64,000 nucleotides of DNA from positions 419,669 to 483,668 of the forward strand of contig DEMN01000012.1 in assembly GCA_002359215.1 (NCBI GenBank), given 5' to 3'. The position numbers were made by a program, and so were the translations under genes. Positions 7,845 to 14,852 of the stretch are shown one piece after another. This DNA is from Flavobacteriales bacterium UBA2669 (GTDB lineage: Bacteria > Bacteroidota > Bacteroidia > Flavobacteriales_E > Vicingaceae). The first letter of the stretch is position 1. Every line of letters begins with the position of its first letter. The notes below the pieces were generated by a model. The model did not search any database and was not told the origin of the DNA. It saw nothing but the letters and a program-made list of their open reading frames with translations.

Positions 7845-8005
7845 GCATTATGCATTAGAATTTTGTATTGAGGATTGAAAGTACAATAAAATAAGTGTGT
7901 TTGGAGATTTTGGCATAGCATCGCTATGGTAAAATTGAAAATACAAGTGAAACGTCTTATTTTGAAGAAATTTCAAGCCGTAATAGATTTTCTAATGTGT
8001 AATGC
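7845..8005. repeat. Long foldback element (imperfect palindrome, MITE-like or structured RNA)
   Basis: The two ends are inverted: GCATTATGCATTAGAA at 7845-7860 against TTCTAATGTGTAATGC at 7990-8005 (14 of 16 complementary, the other two being G-U wobbles in RNA). Further paired blocks lie inside: AAAATAAG 7888-7895 with CTTATTTT 7956-7963, ATTTT 7907-7911 with AAAAT 7931-7935, and CATAGC 7914-7919 with GCTATG 7923-7928 around an ATC loop. So the whole 161-nt segment can fold on itself. No open frame. No certain target-site duplication was seen. Confidence 0.65.
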
Positions 8006-8013
8006 GGGTTTAG

Positions 8014-8038
8014 GCAGGTTGAGAAACCTGCTTTTTTT
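8014..8038 (+). terminator. Rho-independent terminator
   Basis: GCAGGTT (8014-8020), short loop, AACCTGC (8025-8031), then seven T. It would end transcripts from the 7444 gene together with the foldback element, or a transcript starting inside the gap. Confidence 0.75.
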
Positions 8039-8083
8039 ATTTCAAAACTTGACTTTTGTCAGGAATTTTCCTTCTTAAATTTG

Positions 8084-8091
8084 TATCTTTG
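8084..8091 (+). promoter_or_regulatory. -7 box of hmgA
   Basis: TATCTTTG, an exact TAnnTTTG match, 39 nt before the hmgA ATG and just after the terminator. TTTTG at 8054-8058 lies rather too far upstream (25 nt) to be a standard -33. Confidence 0.5.
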
Positions 8092-8130
8092 TTTCGTAGA
8101 AAACACAAATTATTGATTTAATTACGTATT

Positions 8131-9291
8131 ATGCCTAGATATCATCAATTAGGAAATATTCCCAAAAAGAGACATACCGTTTTTAAAAGTCCGGAAGGAA
8201 ATTTTTATTATGAAGAACTTTTTGGTACGGTAGGCTTTGATGGAATGTCATCATTACTTTATCACACACATCGACCAACACAGGTAAAAGAGATTTTAAA
8301 GTCCTATAGTGTTGTTCCAAAAGTTGCGGTAGAAAAAAATATGGAATCCCTTGCCTTAAAAGGGTTTTCTGTTCCATCAGAAAGTGATTTTCTAAAAAGT
8401 AGAAAAACAGTATTGTTCAATTCAGATTGCCACATCGTATTGGCTAGTCCAACGGAATCACTTACAGCTTATTTTTATAAAAATACAGATTCTGATGAAG
8501 TGATTTTTGTGCATGAAGGTAAAGGAAAATTAAGAACTCATTTAGGAAATATTGACTTTGAATATGGTGACTACTTAGTTATTCCTAGAGGAATGATTTA
8601 TCAAATTAATTTTGAAACAGCCAATAATCGATTATTCATTGTAGAATCTAAAAGTCCGGTTTATACACCCAAACAATACAGAAATTGGTTTGGACAACAT
8701 TTGGAACACTCGCCATTTTGCGAGAGAGACATTCATCCGCCAACAGAATTAGAAACTTACTCCGATAAAGGAGCGTTTTTGGTAAAAGTGAAAAAACAAG
8801 ATATGATTCATGAATATATTTATGCAGCCCATCCTTTTAGTGTAGTAGGGTGGGATGGATATAACTTTCCGTATAAATTTTCTATTCATGATTTTGAACC
8901 AATTACCGGTAGAGTACATTTGCCACCACCAATTCATCAAACTTTTGAAACAGCAGGTTTTGTAATGTGTTCGTTTGTACCTCGTTTGTATGATTATCAT
9001 CCTCAAGCAATTCCAGCACCCTACAACCATAGCAATATTGACTCTGATGAGGTATTGTATTATGTGGATGGCGATTTTATGAGCAGAAATAACATAGAAA
9101 GAGGACAAATAACCTTACATCCGGCAGGTATTCCTCACGGACCACATCCGGGAGCTATGGAAAGAAGCATCGGACAAAAAGAAACAGAAGAATTAGCTGT
9201 AATGGTAGATACATTTAAACCGCTAATGGTAACTGAAGAAGCTATGAAAATTAAAGATGGAAGTTATTTCCAGTCGTGGTTGGAGAGTTAA
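8131..9291 (+). CDS. hmgA: Homogentisate 1,2-dioxygenase
   Basis: 386 aa, cytoplasmic. It opens the homogentisate ring with Fe(II) and O2 to maleylacetoacetate in tyrosine/phenylalanine breakdown. Family sequence: MPRYHQLGNIPKKRHTVF at the start, the cupin strand EGKGKLRTHLGNIDFEYGDY, and in the C-terminal cupin the metal-ligand region PHGPHPGAMERSIGQKETEE with HGPHPG. Bacteroidota HmgA proteins are about this length. It precedes hppD, the enzyme of the previous step, with a four-helix-bundle gene between them. Confidence 0.95.
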   Translation: MPRYHQLGNIPKKRHTVFKSPEGNFYYEELFGTVGFDGMSSLLYHTHRPTQVKEILKSYSVVPKVAVEKNMESLALKGFSVPSESDFLKSRKTVLFNSDCHIVLASPTESLTAYFYKNTDSDEVIFVHEGKGKLRTHLGNIDFEYGDYLVIPRGMIYQINFETANNRLFIVESKSPVYTPKQYRNWFGQHLEHSPFCERDIHPPTELETYSDKGAFLVKVKKQDMIHEYIYAAHPFSVVGWDGYNFPYKFSIHDFEPITGRVHLPPPIHQTFETAGFVMCSFVPRLYDYHPQAIPAPYNHSNIDSDEVLYYVDGDFMSRNNIERGQITLHPAGIPHGPHPGAMERSIGQKETEELAVMVDTFKPLMVTEEAMKIKDGSYFQSWLES

Positions 9292-9298
9292 TGAGAAG

Positions 9299-9728
9299 AT
9301 AGAGAAGAGAAAAATAGAAAAGAGAGAAAATAGGAATTTTAATGGGAGAGAGAAAAAGACATAATTATAAGAATTTAAAAATTTGGCAATTAGGTATTGA
9401 AATTTCGAATGATATATTTGATGTTGTGAAAACTTTTCCTGAAAATGAGAAATATGATTTAAGTTCACAACTTAATAGATGTTCAATTTCTATCCCTAGT
9501 AATATAGCAGAGGGTTCATCAAGAACAGAAAAGTCTTTTTCTCATTTTTTAGATATTGCTTTGGGTTCTTCGTTTGAATTAGGGACACAGTTAATTATTG
9601 CATTGCATAGAAATTATATAGATAAAAATAAATTACAACAACTTGAAAACAAAATAGAAGAATTTCAGAAAATGACCATGGGTTTCCAAAATGGATTGTC
9701 ATAGTTTCTCTTTTCTCTTTTTCTCTAT
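9299..9728. repeat. Complementary purine/pyrimidine arms flanking the four-helix-bundle gene
   Basis: The left arm at 9299-9330 (ATAGAGAA, then AGAAAAGAGA) is complementary to the right arm at 9705-9728 (TCTCTTTTCT, then TTCTCTAT) with one mismatch and small bulges. The arms lie just outside the four-helix-bundle ORF, one directly after the hmgA stop and the other directly before hppD. In an hmgA-hppD transcript they could form a long stem enclosing the ORF, as in the intervening sequences (IVS) of 23S rRNA genes that encode the same protein family. Confidence 0.55.
9342..9704 (+). CDS. Four-helix-bundle protein (23S rRNA IVS / S23 family)
   Basis: 120 aa, a full-length member of the family: KNLKIWQLGIEISNDIFDVV, FPENEKYDLSSQLNRCSISI, PSNIAEGSSRTEKSFSHFLD, and IALGSSFELGTQL. 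The family forms a pentameric four-helix bundle. It is known from ORFs inside 23S rRNA intervening sequences, as free-standing genes, and as a relative of the Avd protein of diversity-generating retroelements. Function unresolved; nucleic-acid binding is suspected. Here it separates hmgA from hppD and is bracketed by complementary arms, so it looks inserted into a tyrosine catabolism operon. Confidence 0.9.
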   Translation: MGERKRHNYKNLKIWQLGIEISNDIFDVVKTFPENEKYDLSSQLNRCSISIPSNIAEGSSRTEKSFSHFLDIALGSSFELGTQLIIALHRNYIDKNKLQQLENKIEEFQKMTMGFQNGLS

Positions 9729-9756
9729 TCTTGTTTCTTAAAAAAACTAATAAACT

Positions 9757-10683
9757 ATGAAAGATATAAAAAACGTAGAATACGGATTAGAAAAAATATT
9801 TGAAGGAGCACAAGATTTTTTACCACTTTTAGGAACTGACTATGTAGAGTTTTATGTAGGTAATGCCAAACAAGCTGCACATTTCTATAAAACAGCATTT
9901 GGGTTTCAGTCGTATGCTTATAAAGGCTTAGAAACAGGCTGTAAAGAATATGCTTCTTATGTATTAAAACAAGATAAAATCAGACTGGTATTAACTACTC
10001 CGTTAAATTCAAAATCGCCCATAAATGAGCATATTGTTAAACATGGAGATGGTGTTAAAGTAATTGCACTTTGGGTAGAAGATGCTACTAAATCGTGGGA
10101 AGAAACCACTAAAAGAGGAGCAAAATCTTTTATGGAACCGACAGTAGAAAAAGATGAGCATGGAGAAGTGGTACGTTCAGGAATTTACACTTATGGAGAA
10201 ACCGTTCACATTTTTGTAGAAAGAAAGAATTACAATGGAGTGTTTTTACCGGGATATAAAAAATGGGAATCAGATTACAATCCTGAACCAACAGGCTTGA
10301 AATTTATTGACCACATGGTAGGTAATGTTGGTTGGAATGAGATGAACCAATGGGTAAAGTTTTATGAAGATGTAATGGGCTTTGTTAATTTTCTATCTTT
10401 TGATGATAAACAAATTCATACCGAATATTCGGCTTTAATGAGTAAAGTAATGAGTAATGGTAATGGTAGAATTAAATTCCCGATTAATGAGCCCGCTGAA
10501 GGAAAGAAAAAATCTCAAATTGAAGAATATTTAGATTTTTATGAAGGCCCAGGAGCACAACATATTGCTGTAGCTACAGACGATATTATTACAACAGTAG
10601 CTAAACTTAGGGCTAGAGGAGTAGAATTTTTATCCACTCCACCTGAGGAATATTATAGGGCTGTTCCGGGAAGATTGGAATAG
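9757..10683 (+). CDS. hppD: 4-hydroxyphenylpyruvate dioxygenase, cut by an in-frame TAG (first 308 codons)
   Basis: The enzyme converts 4-hydroxyphenylpyruvate to homogentisate, the substrate of HmgA. The sequence matches the family throughout: vicinal-oxygen-chelate N-domain (DYVEFYVGNAKQAAHFYKT), then the catalytic domain with iron ligands His186 (FIDHMVGN) and His269 (GAQHIAVATDDI). The frame stops at TAG (10681-10683) after AVPGRLE. The third iron ligand, the substrate-pocket C-terminus and the final helix lie after the stop in the same frame (10684-10914). As written, the 308-residue product should be inactive unless the TAG is read through. Confidence 0.9.
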   Translation: MKDIKNVEYGLEKIFEGAQDFLPLLGTDYVEFYVGNAKQAAHFYKTAFGFQSYAYKGLETGCKEYASYVLKQDKIRLVLTTPLNSKSPINEHIVKHGDGVKVIALWVEDATKSWEETTKRGAKSFMEPTVEKDEHGEVVRSGIYTYGETVHIFVERKNYNGVFLPGYKKWESDYNPEPTGLKFIDHMVGNVGWNEMNQWVKFYEDVMGFVNFLSFDDKQIHTEYSALMSKVMSNGNGRIKFPINEPAEGKKKSQIEEYLDFYEGPGAQHIAVATDDIITTVAKLRARGVEFLSTPPEEYYRAVPGRLE

Positions 10684-10914
10684 CATAGTCATGAATTAAG
10701 AGAGGACATTGAAACCCTAAAAAGTTTAGGAATAATGATTGATGCTGATGAAGAAGGTTATTTGTTACAGATTTTCACTAAACCTGTTGAAGACAGACCT
10801 ACTTTGTTTTTTGAAATCATACAGCGAATGGGAGCAAGAGGTTTTGGAGCAGGAAACTTTAAGGCCCTATTTGAATCTATAGAAAGAGAGCAAGAAAAAA
10901 GAGGAACACTTTAA
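10684..10914 (+). pseudogene. hppD: C-terminal part of hppD after the in-frame TAG
   Basis: The frame continues unbroken for 76 codons to TAA at 10912-10914 and reads HSHELREDIETLKSLGI, then DADEEGYLLQIFTKP, PTLFFEIIQRMG and ARGFGAGNFKALFESIE, all typical of the HPPD C-terminus, including the third iron ligand Glu353 in FFEIIQR. With the TAG as one residue the protein would be 385 aa, the normal length. A CAG-to-TAG change (Gln309) is the simplest explanation. There is no frameshift and no other damage, so the lesion is recent, is a sequencing error, or is tolerated by suppression. Confidence 0.9.
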
Positions 10915-10930
10915 AAAAATAAAATCTTTT

Positions 10931-10960
10931 TTTGAATAATTATAAAAAAGTGTACTTTAG
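10931..10960 (+). promoter_or_regulatory. Promoter downstream of hppD
   Basis: TTTG at 10931-10934, 18 nt, TACTTTAG at 10953-10960 (one mismatch to TAnnTTTG). It is the only place in the window where both the -33 and -7 elements look good. It drives a leader of ~110 nt and the small membrane protein gene at 11078. Confidence 0.6.
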
Positions 10961-10983
10961 CATCAACTAAAAAACAAAACGAC

Positions 10984-11051
10984 ATGAAACGAGCCACAAA
11001 TTTAATTACACAGAAGTAATTATGTTTGGCGAGTTACATTTGACGAATTAA
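10984..11051 (+). other. Two tiny leader ORFs
   Basis: After the promoter, ATG at 10984 encodes MKRATNLITQK and stops at 11017-11019. A second ATG at 11022 encodes MFGELHLTN and stops at 11049-11051. They lie in the leader of the small membrane protein gene. They may be upstream ORFs that affect translation, or chance. No attenuator hairpin was recognised between them and the gene. Confidence 0.3.
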
Positions 11052-11077
11052 AAAACAATAAATAAATAAATATACAA

Positions 11078-11266
11078 ATGAAAAAAAATAGATTAATAGG
11101 ATTTATACTAATTGCACTTATGTTTACACTTCCATTTCATTATACATATATTGATATAGAAGGATATGGAGGTATTGGTCAAGCTTTGTCCATGGCAGTA
11201 CTGATTATAGGTGTAGTTGTAGGAATCATTATGGTAAATAATTCATCAGAAGAAGCACATCACTAA
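11078..11266 (+). CDS. Small two-helix membrane protein
   Basis: 62 aa, not recognised by name. First helix LIGFILIALMFTLPFHY, a short loop YIDIEGYGGIGQ, second helix ALSMAVLIIGVVVGIIMV, tail NNSSEEAHH. It has a good promoter and its own terminator, so it is probably a real single-gene unit. Function unknown. Confidence 0.7.
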   Translation: MKKNRLIGFILIALMFTLPFHYTYIDIEGYGGIGQALSMAVLIIGVVVGIIMVNNSSEEAHH

Positions 11267-11290
11267 ACAATAACGTGTTTAAATAATAAT

Positions 11291-11323
11291 GCCCAAAAGT
11301 GAATGTCGCTTTTGGGCTTTTTT
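11291..11323 (+). terminator. Rho-independent terminator of the small membrane protein gene
   Basis: GCCCAAAAG (11291-11299), loop TGAATGTCG, CTTTTGGGC (11309-11317), followed by a run of six T. Confidence 0.88.
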
Positions 11324-11366
11324 GTTGGTACTAATTTCGGGTTAAACCATTATTATTCTAAATTTG

Positions 11367-11374
11367 TACCTTTA
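11367..11374 (+). promoter_or_regulatory. -7-like box of hisS-hutH
   Basis: TACCTTTA, one mismatch to TAnnTTTG, 16 nt before the hisS ATG at 11391. No clear -33 element. Confidence 0.35.
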
Positions 11375-11390
11375 ATATTTTAAAAGCATT

Positions 11391-12776
11391 ATGAGTAGTA
11401 ATAGACCAAGCTTACCAAAAGGAACAAGAGATTTTTCGCCAATAGAAATGGTTCGCAGAAATTATATTTTCGATACCATTAAAAAAGTGTATAAAAAATA
11501 TGGTTTCCAACAAATAGAAACGCCTGCTATGGAAAACCTAAGTACATTGGTAGGTACCGGTGGTGATGAAAGCGATAAGTTGATTTTTAAGATTTTGAAC
11601 AGTGGAGATTATTTAGCTAAAGCGGATGAAAAAGCCTTGCAAGAGAAAAATGCTAACGGATTAACTAAGTCTATTGCTGAAAAAGCGTTGCACTACGATT
11701 TAACTGTTCCATTTGCTCGTTATGTTGTACAAAATCAAAATGAGATTACTTTTCCATTTAGGAGATTTCAGATACAACCTGTTTGGCGTGCCGACCGACC
11801 ACAAAGAGGACGTTACAGAGAGTTTTACCAATGCGATGCTGATATTATTGGTTCTGATTCCTTACTCAATGAAGTGGACTTAATCAAAATTATTGACGAT
11901 GTGTTTACCGAATTGTTTCAAGGAAAATTGAATTATACCGTTTCGGTAAATAACAGAAAGATTTTACAAGGGATTGTAGAATCTGTTGGATTACAAGATA
12001 AATTAGAAGCTATTGTTGTAGCAATTGACAAGTTTGATAAAATTGGAAATAAAGGAGTAATTGATGAATTAGTTAGATTAGGGATTAATTTGAATGATTG
12101 TCATGAATTAATGAGGTTGATTTTACCAAAACCAGTTCGAGAAACTGAATTAGAAAAAATACAATATTTAAATCAACAAATTAAAAATACTATCAACGGT
12201 CAAAAAGGAATTGATGAATTAGAATTTGTTTTTGAAAAATTACAACAATTAGGCTTAAAAACTGCCAATGTAATTTTCGACCCAACTCTAGCTCGTGGTT
12301 TAGGCTACTACACAGGAACCATTATAGAAGTAAAAGTAGATAACTTCCCGAGTATTTGTGGTGGAGGAAGATATGATGATTTGACCGGTAAATTTGGGTT
12401 AAAAGATGTTTCCGGAGTAGGCATTTCTTTTGGAGCAGATAGAATTTATGATGTATTATTAGATAATAATTTATATCCTGAATTTGAGGGAGATTCTACG
12501 CAAGTGTTATTCGTTAACTTTGGAGAAAAAGAACAAGATTATTGTCTGCCTTTATTGTTTCAATTAAGAAATGAAGACATTAATGCAGAAATTTATCCCG
12601 ATGTCAGAGCAAAACTTAAAAAACAAATGACTTTTGCCAACAACAAAAACATTAACTACGTAGTGTTGGTGGGTAGCGATGAAATGAATTCAGGAAAATT
12701 AACTGTAAAAAATATGAAAACAGGGGAGCAATATGCTTTCACTATTGAGGAATTAATTCAAGAATTAAAAAAATGA
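11391..12776 (+). CDS. hisS: Histidyl-tRNA synthetase
   Basis: 461 aa, class II synthetase that charges tRNA-His. Motif 1 region at RPSLPKGTRDFSP..., LHYDLTVPFARYV, motif 2 at FRRFQIQPVWRADRPQRGRY, the His-specific segment ARGLGYYTG, motif 3 region SGVGISFGADRI, and a C-terminal anticodon-binding domain (about residues 365-461). The length fits the Bacteroidota form. The stop overlaps the hutH start by 4 nt. Confidence 0.96.
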   Translation: MSSNRPSLPKGTRDFSPIEMVRRNYIFDTIKKVYKKYGFQQIETPAMENLSTLVGTGGDESDKLIFKILNSGDYLAKADEKALQEKNANGLTKSIAEKALHYDLTVPFARYVVQNQNEITFPFRRFQIQPVWRADRPQRGRYREFYQCDADIIGSDSLLNEVDLIKIIDDVFTELFQGKLNYTVSVNNRKILQGIVESVGLQDKLEAIVVAIDKFDKIGNKGVIDELVRLGINLNDCHELMRLILPKPVRETELEKIQYLNQQIKNTINGQKGIDELEFVFEKLQQLGLKTANVIFDPTLARGLGYYTGTIIEVKVDNFPSICGGGRYDDLTGKFGLKDVSGVGISFGADRIYDVLLDNNLYPEFEGDSTQVLFVNFGEKEQDYCLPLLFQLRNEDINAEIYPDVRAKLKKQMTFANNKNINYVVLVGSDEMNSGKLTVKNMKTGEQYAFTIEELIQELKK

Positions 12777-14284
12777 GTATTCACCATATCAATAAAAACT
12801 GGATAGACTTAACGGTAGTTAATGAAATCATTAATCAAAATAAAAAATTACAACTTTCTGAAGATGCTACAACGGCTATAGAAAAATGTAGAAGCTATTT
12901 AGATGAAAAACTAAGCAGACACGATAAACCAATTTATGGTATCAATACAGGTTTTGGTTCCTTATGCGATACCCAAATTTCCAATGACCAACTAGAGCAA
13001 TTACAACGAAATTTAGTAATGTCGCACGCTTGCGGATTGGGAGAAGAAGTCCCTCAAGAAGTTGTTCAGTTGATGCTGTTGCTCAAAATTCAGGGATTAA
13101 GCTATGGCAATTCAGGTGTTCAGTTAGTAACCGTTCAGCGATTAATAGATTTTTATAATAATGGAGTTTATCCGGTGGTTTATCAGCAAGGTTCCTTAGG
13201 AGCTTCGGGCGATTTAGCTCCCTTGGCTCATTTATCATTACCCTTATTAGGCTTAGGCGAAGTAGTTGTTGAAGGTAAAAAATATTCAGCTGCTGAAATT
13301 AACAAAAAATTTAATTGGGAGCCCATACAATTGAAATCTAAAGAAGGATTGGCATTGCTTAACGGGACACAGTTTATGAGTGCTTACGGAGTTTATTCCT
13401 TGATGAAAGCTAAAAAAATGTCCACTTTTATGGATGTAGTGGCAGCTATTTCTTTAGAAGCGTATGATGGCAGAATTGAACCTTTTAATGAGTTAATTCA
13501 TAAGGTAAGGCCACACAACGGACAATTTATTACTTCAAGAAACATATTAAAAGTTATAGAAGGAAGTGAAATTGCTGCTCAAGATAAAAAACATGTTCAA
13601 GATCCTTATTCTTTTAGATGCATTCCGCAAGTTCATGGAGCTTCAAAAGATGTCATTACGCATGTACAAAAAGTGTTTGAAACAGAAATTAATTCGGTTA
13701 CCGATAATCCAACTATTTTTCCTGAGGCTGACGAGGTGATTTCAGCAGGAAATTTTCATGGACAACCTTTGGCAATGGCGTTAGATTATTTAGGAATTGC
13801 CATAGCAGAACTAGGAAGTGTTTCTGAAAGAAGAATTTACAAACTCATTGGCGGGACAAGAAATTTACCTCCATTTTTAGTAGCCAACCCGGGGTTAAAC
13901 AGTGGTTTTATGATTCCTCAATATGCAGCAGCTTCTGTAGTAAGTCAAAACAAACAATTGGCTACTCCTTGCTCTGTAGATACGATAGATTCTTCCAACG
14001 GACAAGAAGACCATGTAAGTATGGGAGCTAATGCAGCTACAAAAGTTGCCCGAATGATGGATAATTTAGAAAAGATTGTAGGAATAGAATTGCTAAATGC
14101 ATCACAAGCATTGGCGTTTAGAAAACCGTTGAAATCATCTGGTTATATAGAAAATTTAATAGCAGCATATAGAAAAGAAGTGCCATTTGTAGAACAAGAT
14201 ATAGAAATGCAACCTGTTATTCAAAAAAGTATAGCTTTTGTTAAAAATAAAGCACAGCAAACGGCATTAACTGATTTTTTATAA
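12773..14284 (+). CDS. hutH: Histidine ammonia-lyase
   Basis: 503 aa. It removes ammonia from L-histidine to give urocanate. The MIO cofactor triad Ala144-Ser145-Gly146 is in QGSLGASGDLAPLAHLSL. His85 in VMSHACGLG is the residue that marks His (rather than Phe/Tyr) lyases, and Tyr55 is in PIYGINTGFG. No hutU, hutI or hutG follows, so the rest of the histidine pathway must be elsewhere. It overlaps hisS by 4 nt (ATGA), which should couple their translation: an enzyme that consumes histidine joined to one that charges it. Confidence 0.93.
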   Translation: MSIHHINKNWIDLTVVNEIINQNKKLQLSEDATTAIEKCRSYLDEKLSRHDKPIYGINTGFGSLCDTQISNDQLEQLQRNLVMSHACGLGEEVPQEVVQLMLLLKIQGLSYGNSGVQLVTVQRLIDFYNNGVYPVVYQQGSLGASGDLAPLAHLSLPLLGLGEVVVEGKKYSAAEINKKFNWEPIQLKSKEGLALLNGTQFMSAYGVYSLMKAKKMSTFMDVVAAISLEAYDGRIEPFNELIHKVRPHNGQFITSRNILKVIEGSEIAAQDKKHVQDPYSFRCIPQVHGASKDVITHVQKVFETEINSVTDNPTIFPEADEVISAGNFHGQPLAMALDYLGIAIAELGSVSERRIYKLIGGTRNLPPFLVANPGLNSGFMIPQYAAASVVSQNKQLATPCSVDTIDSSNGQEDHVSMGANAATKVARMMDNLEKIVGIELLNASQALAFRKPLKSSGYIENLIAAYRKEVPFVEQDIEMQPVIQKSIAFVKNKAQQTALTDFL

Positions 14285-14294
14285 ACTTATCGAC

Positions 14295-14714
14295 ATGAAA
14301 AATATACTTTTCATAACAGCAATAATTTTGACTATGGCTTGCACACAACAATCACAAGAGAAAGAAGCTATATTAGAAGTGATGAGCCAACAAGAGCAAG
14401 ATTGGAATAATGGAGACATTGATGCTTTTATGCAAGGCTATTGGTCGTCAGACTCATTAATGTTTGTCGGTAAAAATGGTATCAAATACGGTTGGCAAAC
14501 TACTTTAGAGAATTATAAAAAATCGTATCCTGATAAATCTACCATGGGCAAACTTTCTTTTACAATAGAAAAGTTGGAAGTGGAAAATCAGTCCGCTTTT
14601 ATGCTAGGTAAATGGAATATTATTCGCGAAAGTGGAAATATTGGTGGCTATTTTACCCTCTATTGGAAAAAAATGGATGGAAAATGGTTGATAGTGTTAG
14701 ATCATACCAGCTAA
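14295..14714 (+). CDS. DUF4440/SnoaL-like lipoprotein
   Basis: 139 aa. Lipoprotein signal MKNILFITAIILTMAC with Cys16, so it is anchored in the envelope. The rest is an NTF2-like cone fold: EKEAILEVMSQQEQDWNNGD, DAFMQGYW, FVGKNGIKYG, and the C-terminal FTLYWKKMDGKWLIVLDHTS. Such proteins bind small molecules or act as isomerase-like enzymes; no specific role can be given. It lies 10 nt after hutH and may share its transcript. Confidence 0.8.
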   Translation: MKNILFITAIILTMACTQQSQEKEAILEVMSQQEQDWNNGDIDAFMQGYWSSDSLMFVGKNGIKYGWQTTLENYKKSYPDKSTMGKLSFTIEKLEVENQSAFMLGKWNIIRESGNIGGYFTLYWKKMDGKWLIVLDHTS

Positions 14715-14852
14715 TTACTTTAAGTCTAAAAATATGTTACATTTTTTTTTAGAAATCCAACATAAGCCTAAAGAATTGTTAATTATTAATCAACCTTTTA
14801 GAGGTTTAGTTCGTCTTTGTTTGGTATTTTTAACACGACTAAACTAATTACT

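Noticed and set aside
9223..9468. A minus-strand frame across the end of hmgA and the left arm
   Set aside because: It is the complement of the purine-rich arm, giving a low-complexity FLFSIFLFS-type peptide with no support.
9342..9704. Four-helix-bundle protein as Avd of a diversity-generating retroelement
   Set aside because: No reverse transcriptase, template repeat or variable repeat was seen nearby.
10681..10683. TAG in hppD read as evidence for a recoded genetic code
   Set aside because: Several genes in the window end in TAG with no sensible extension, so TAG is an ordinary stop here.
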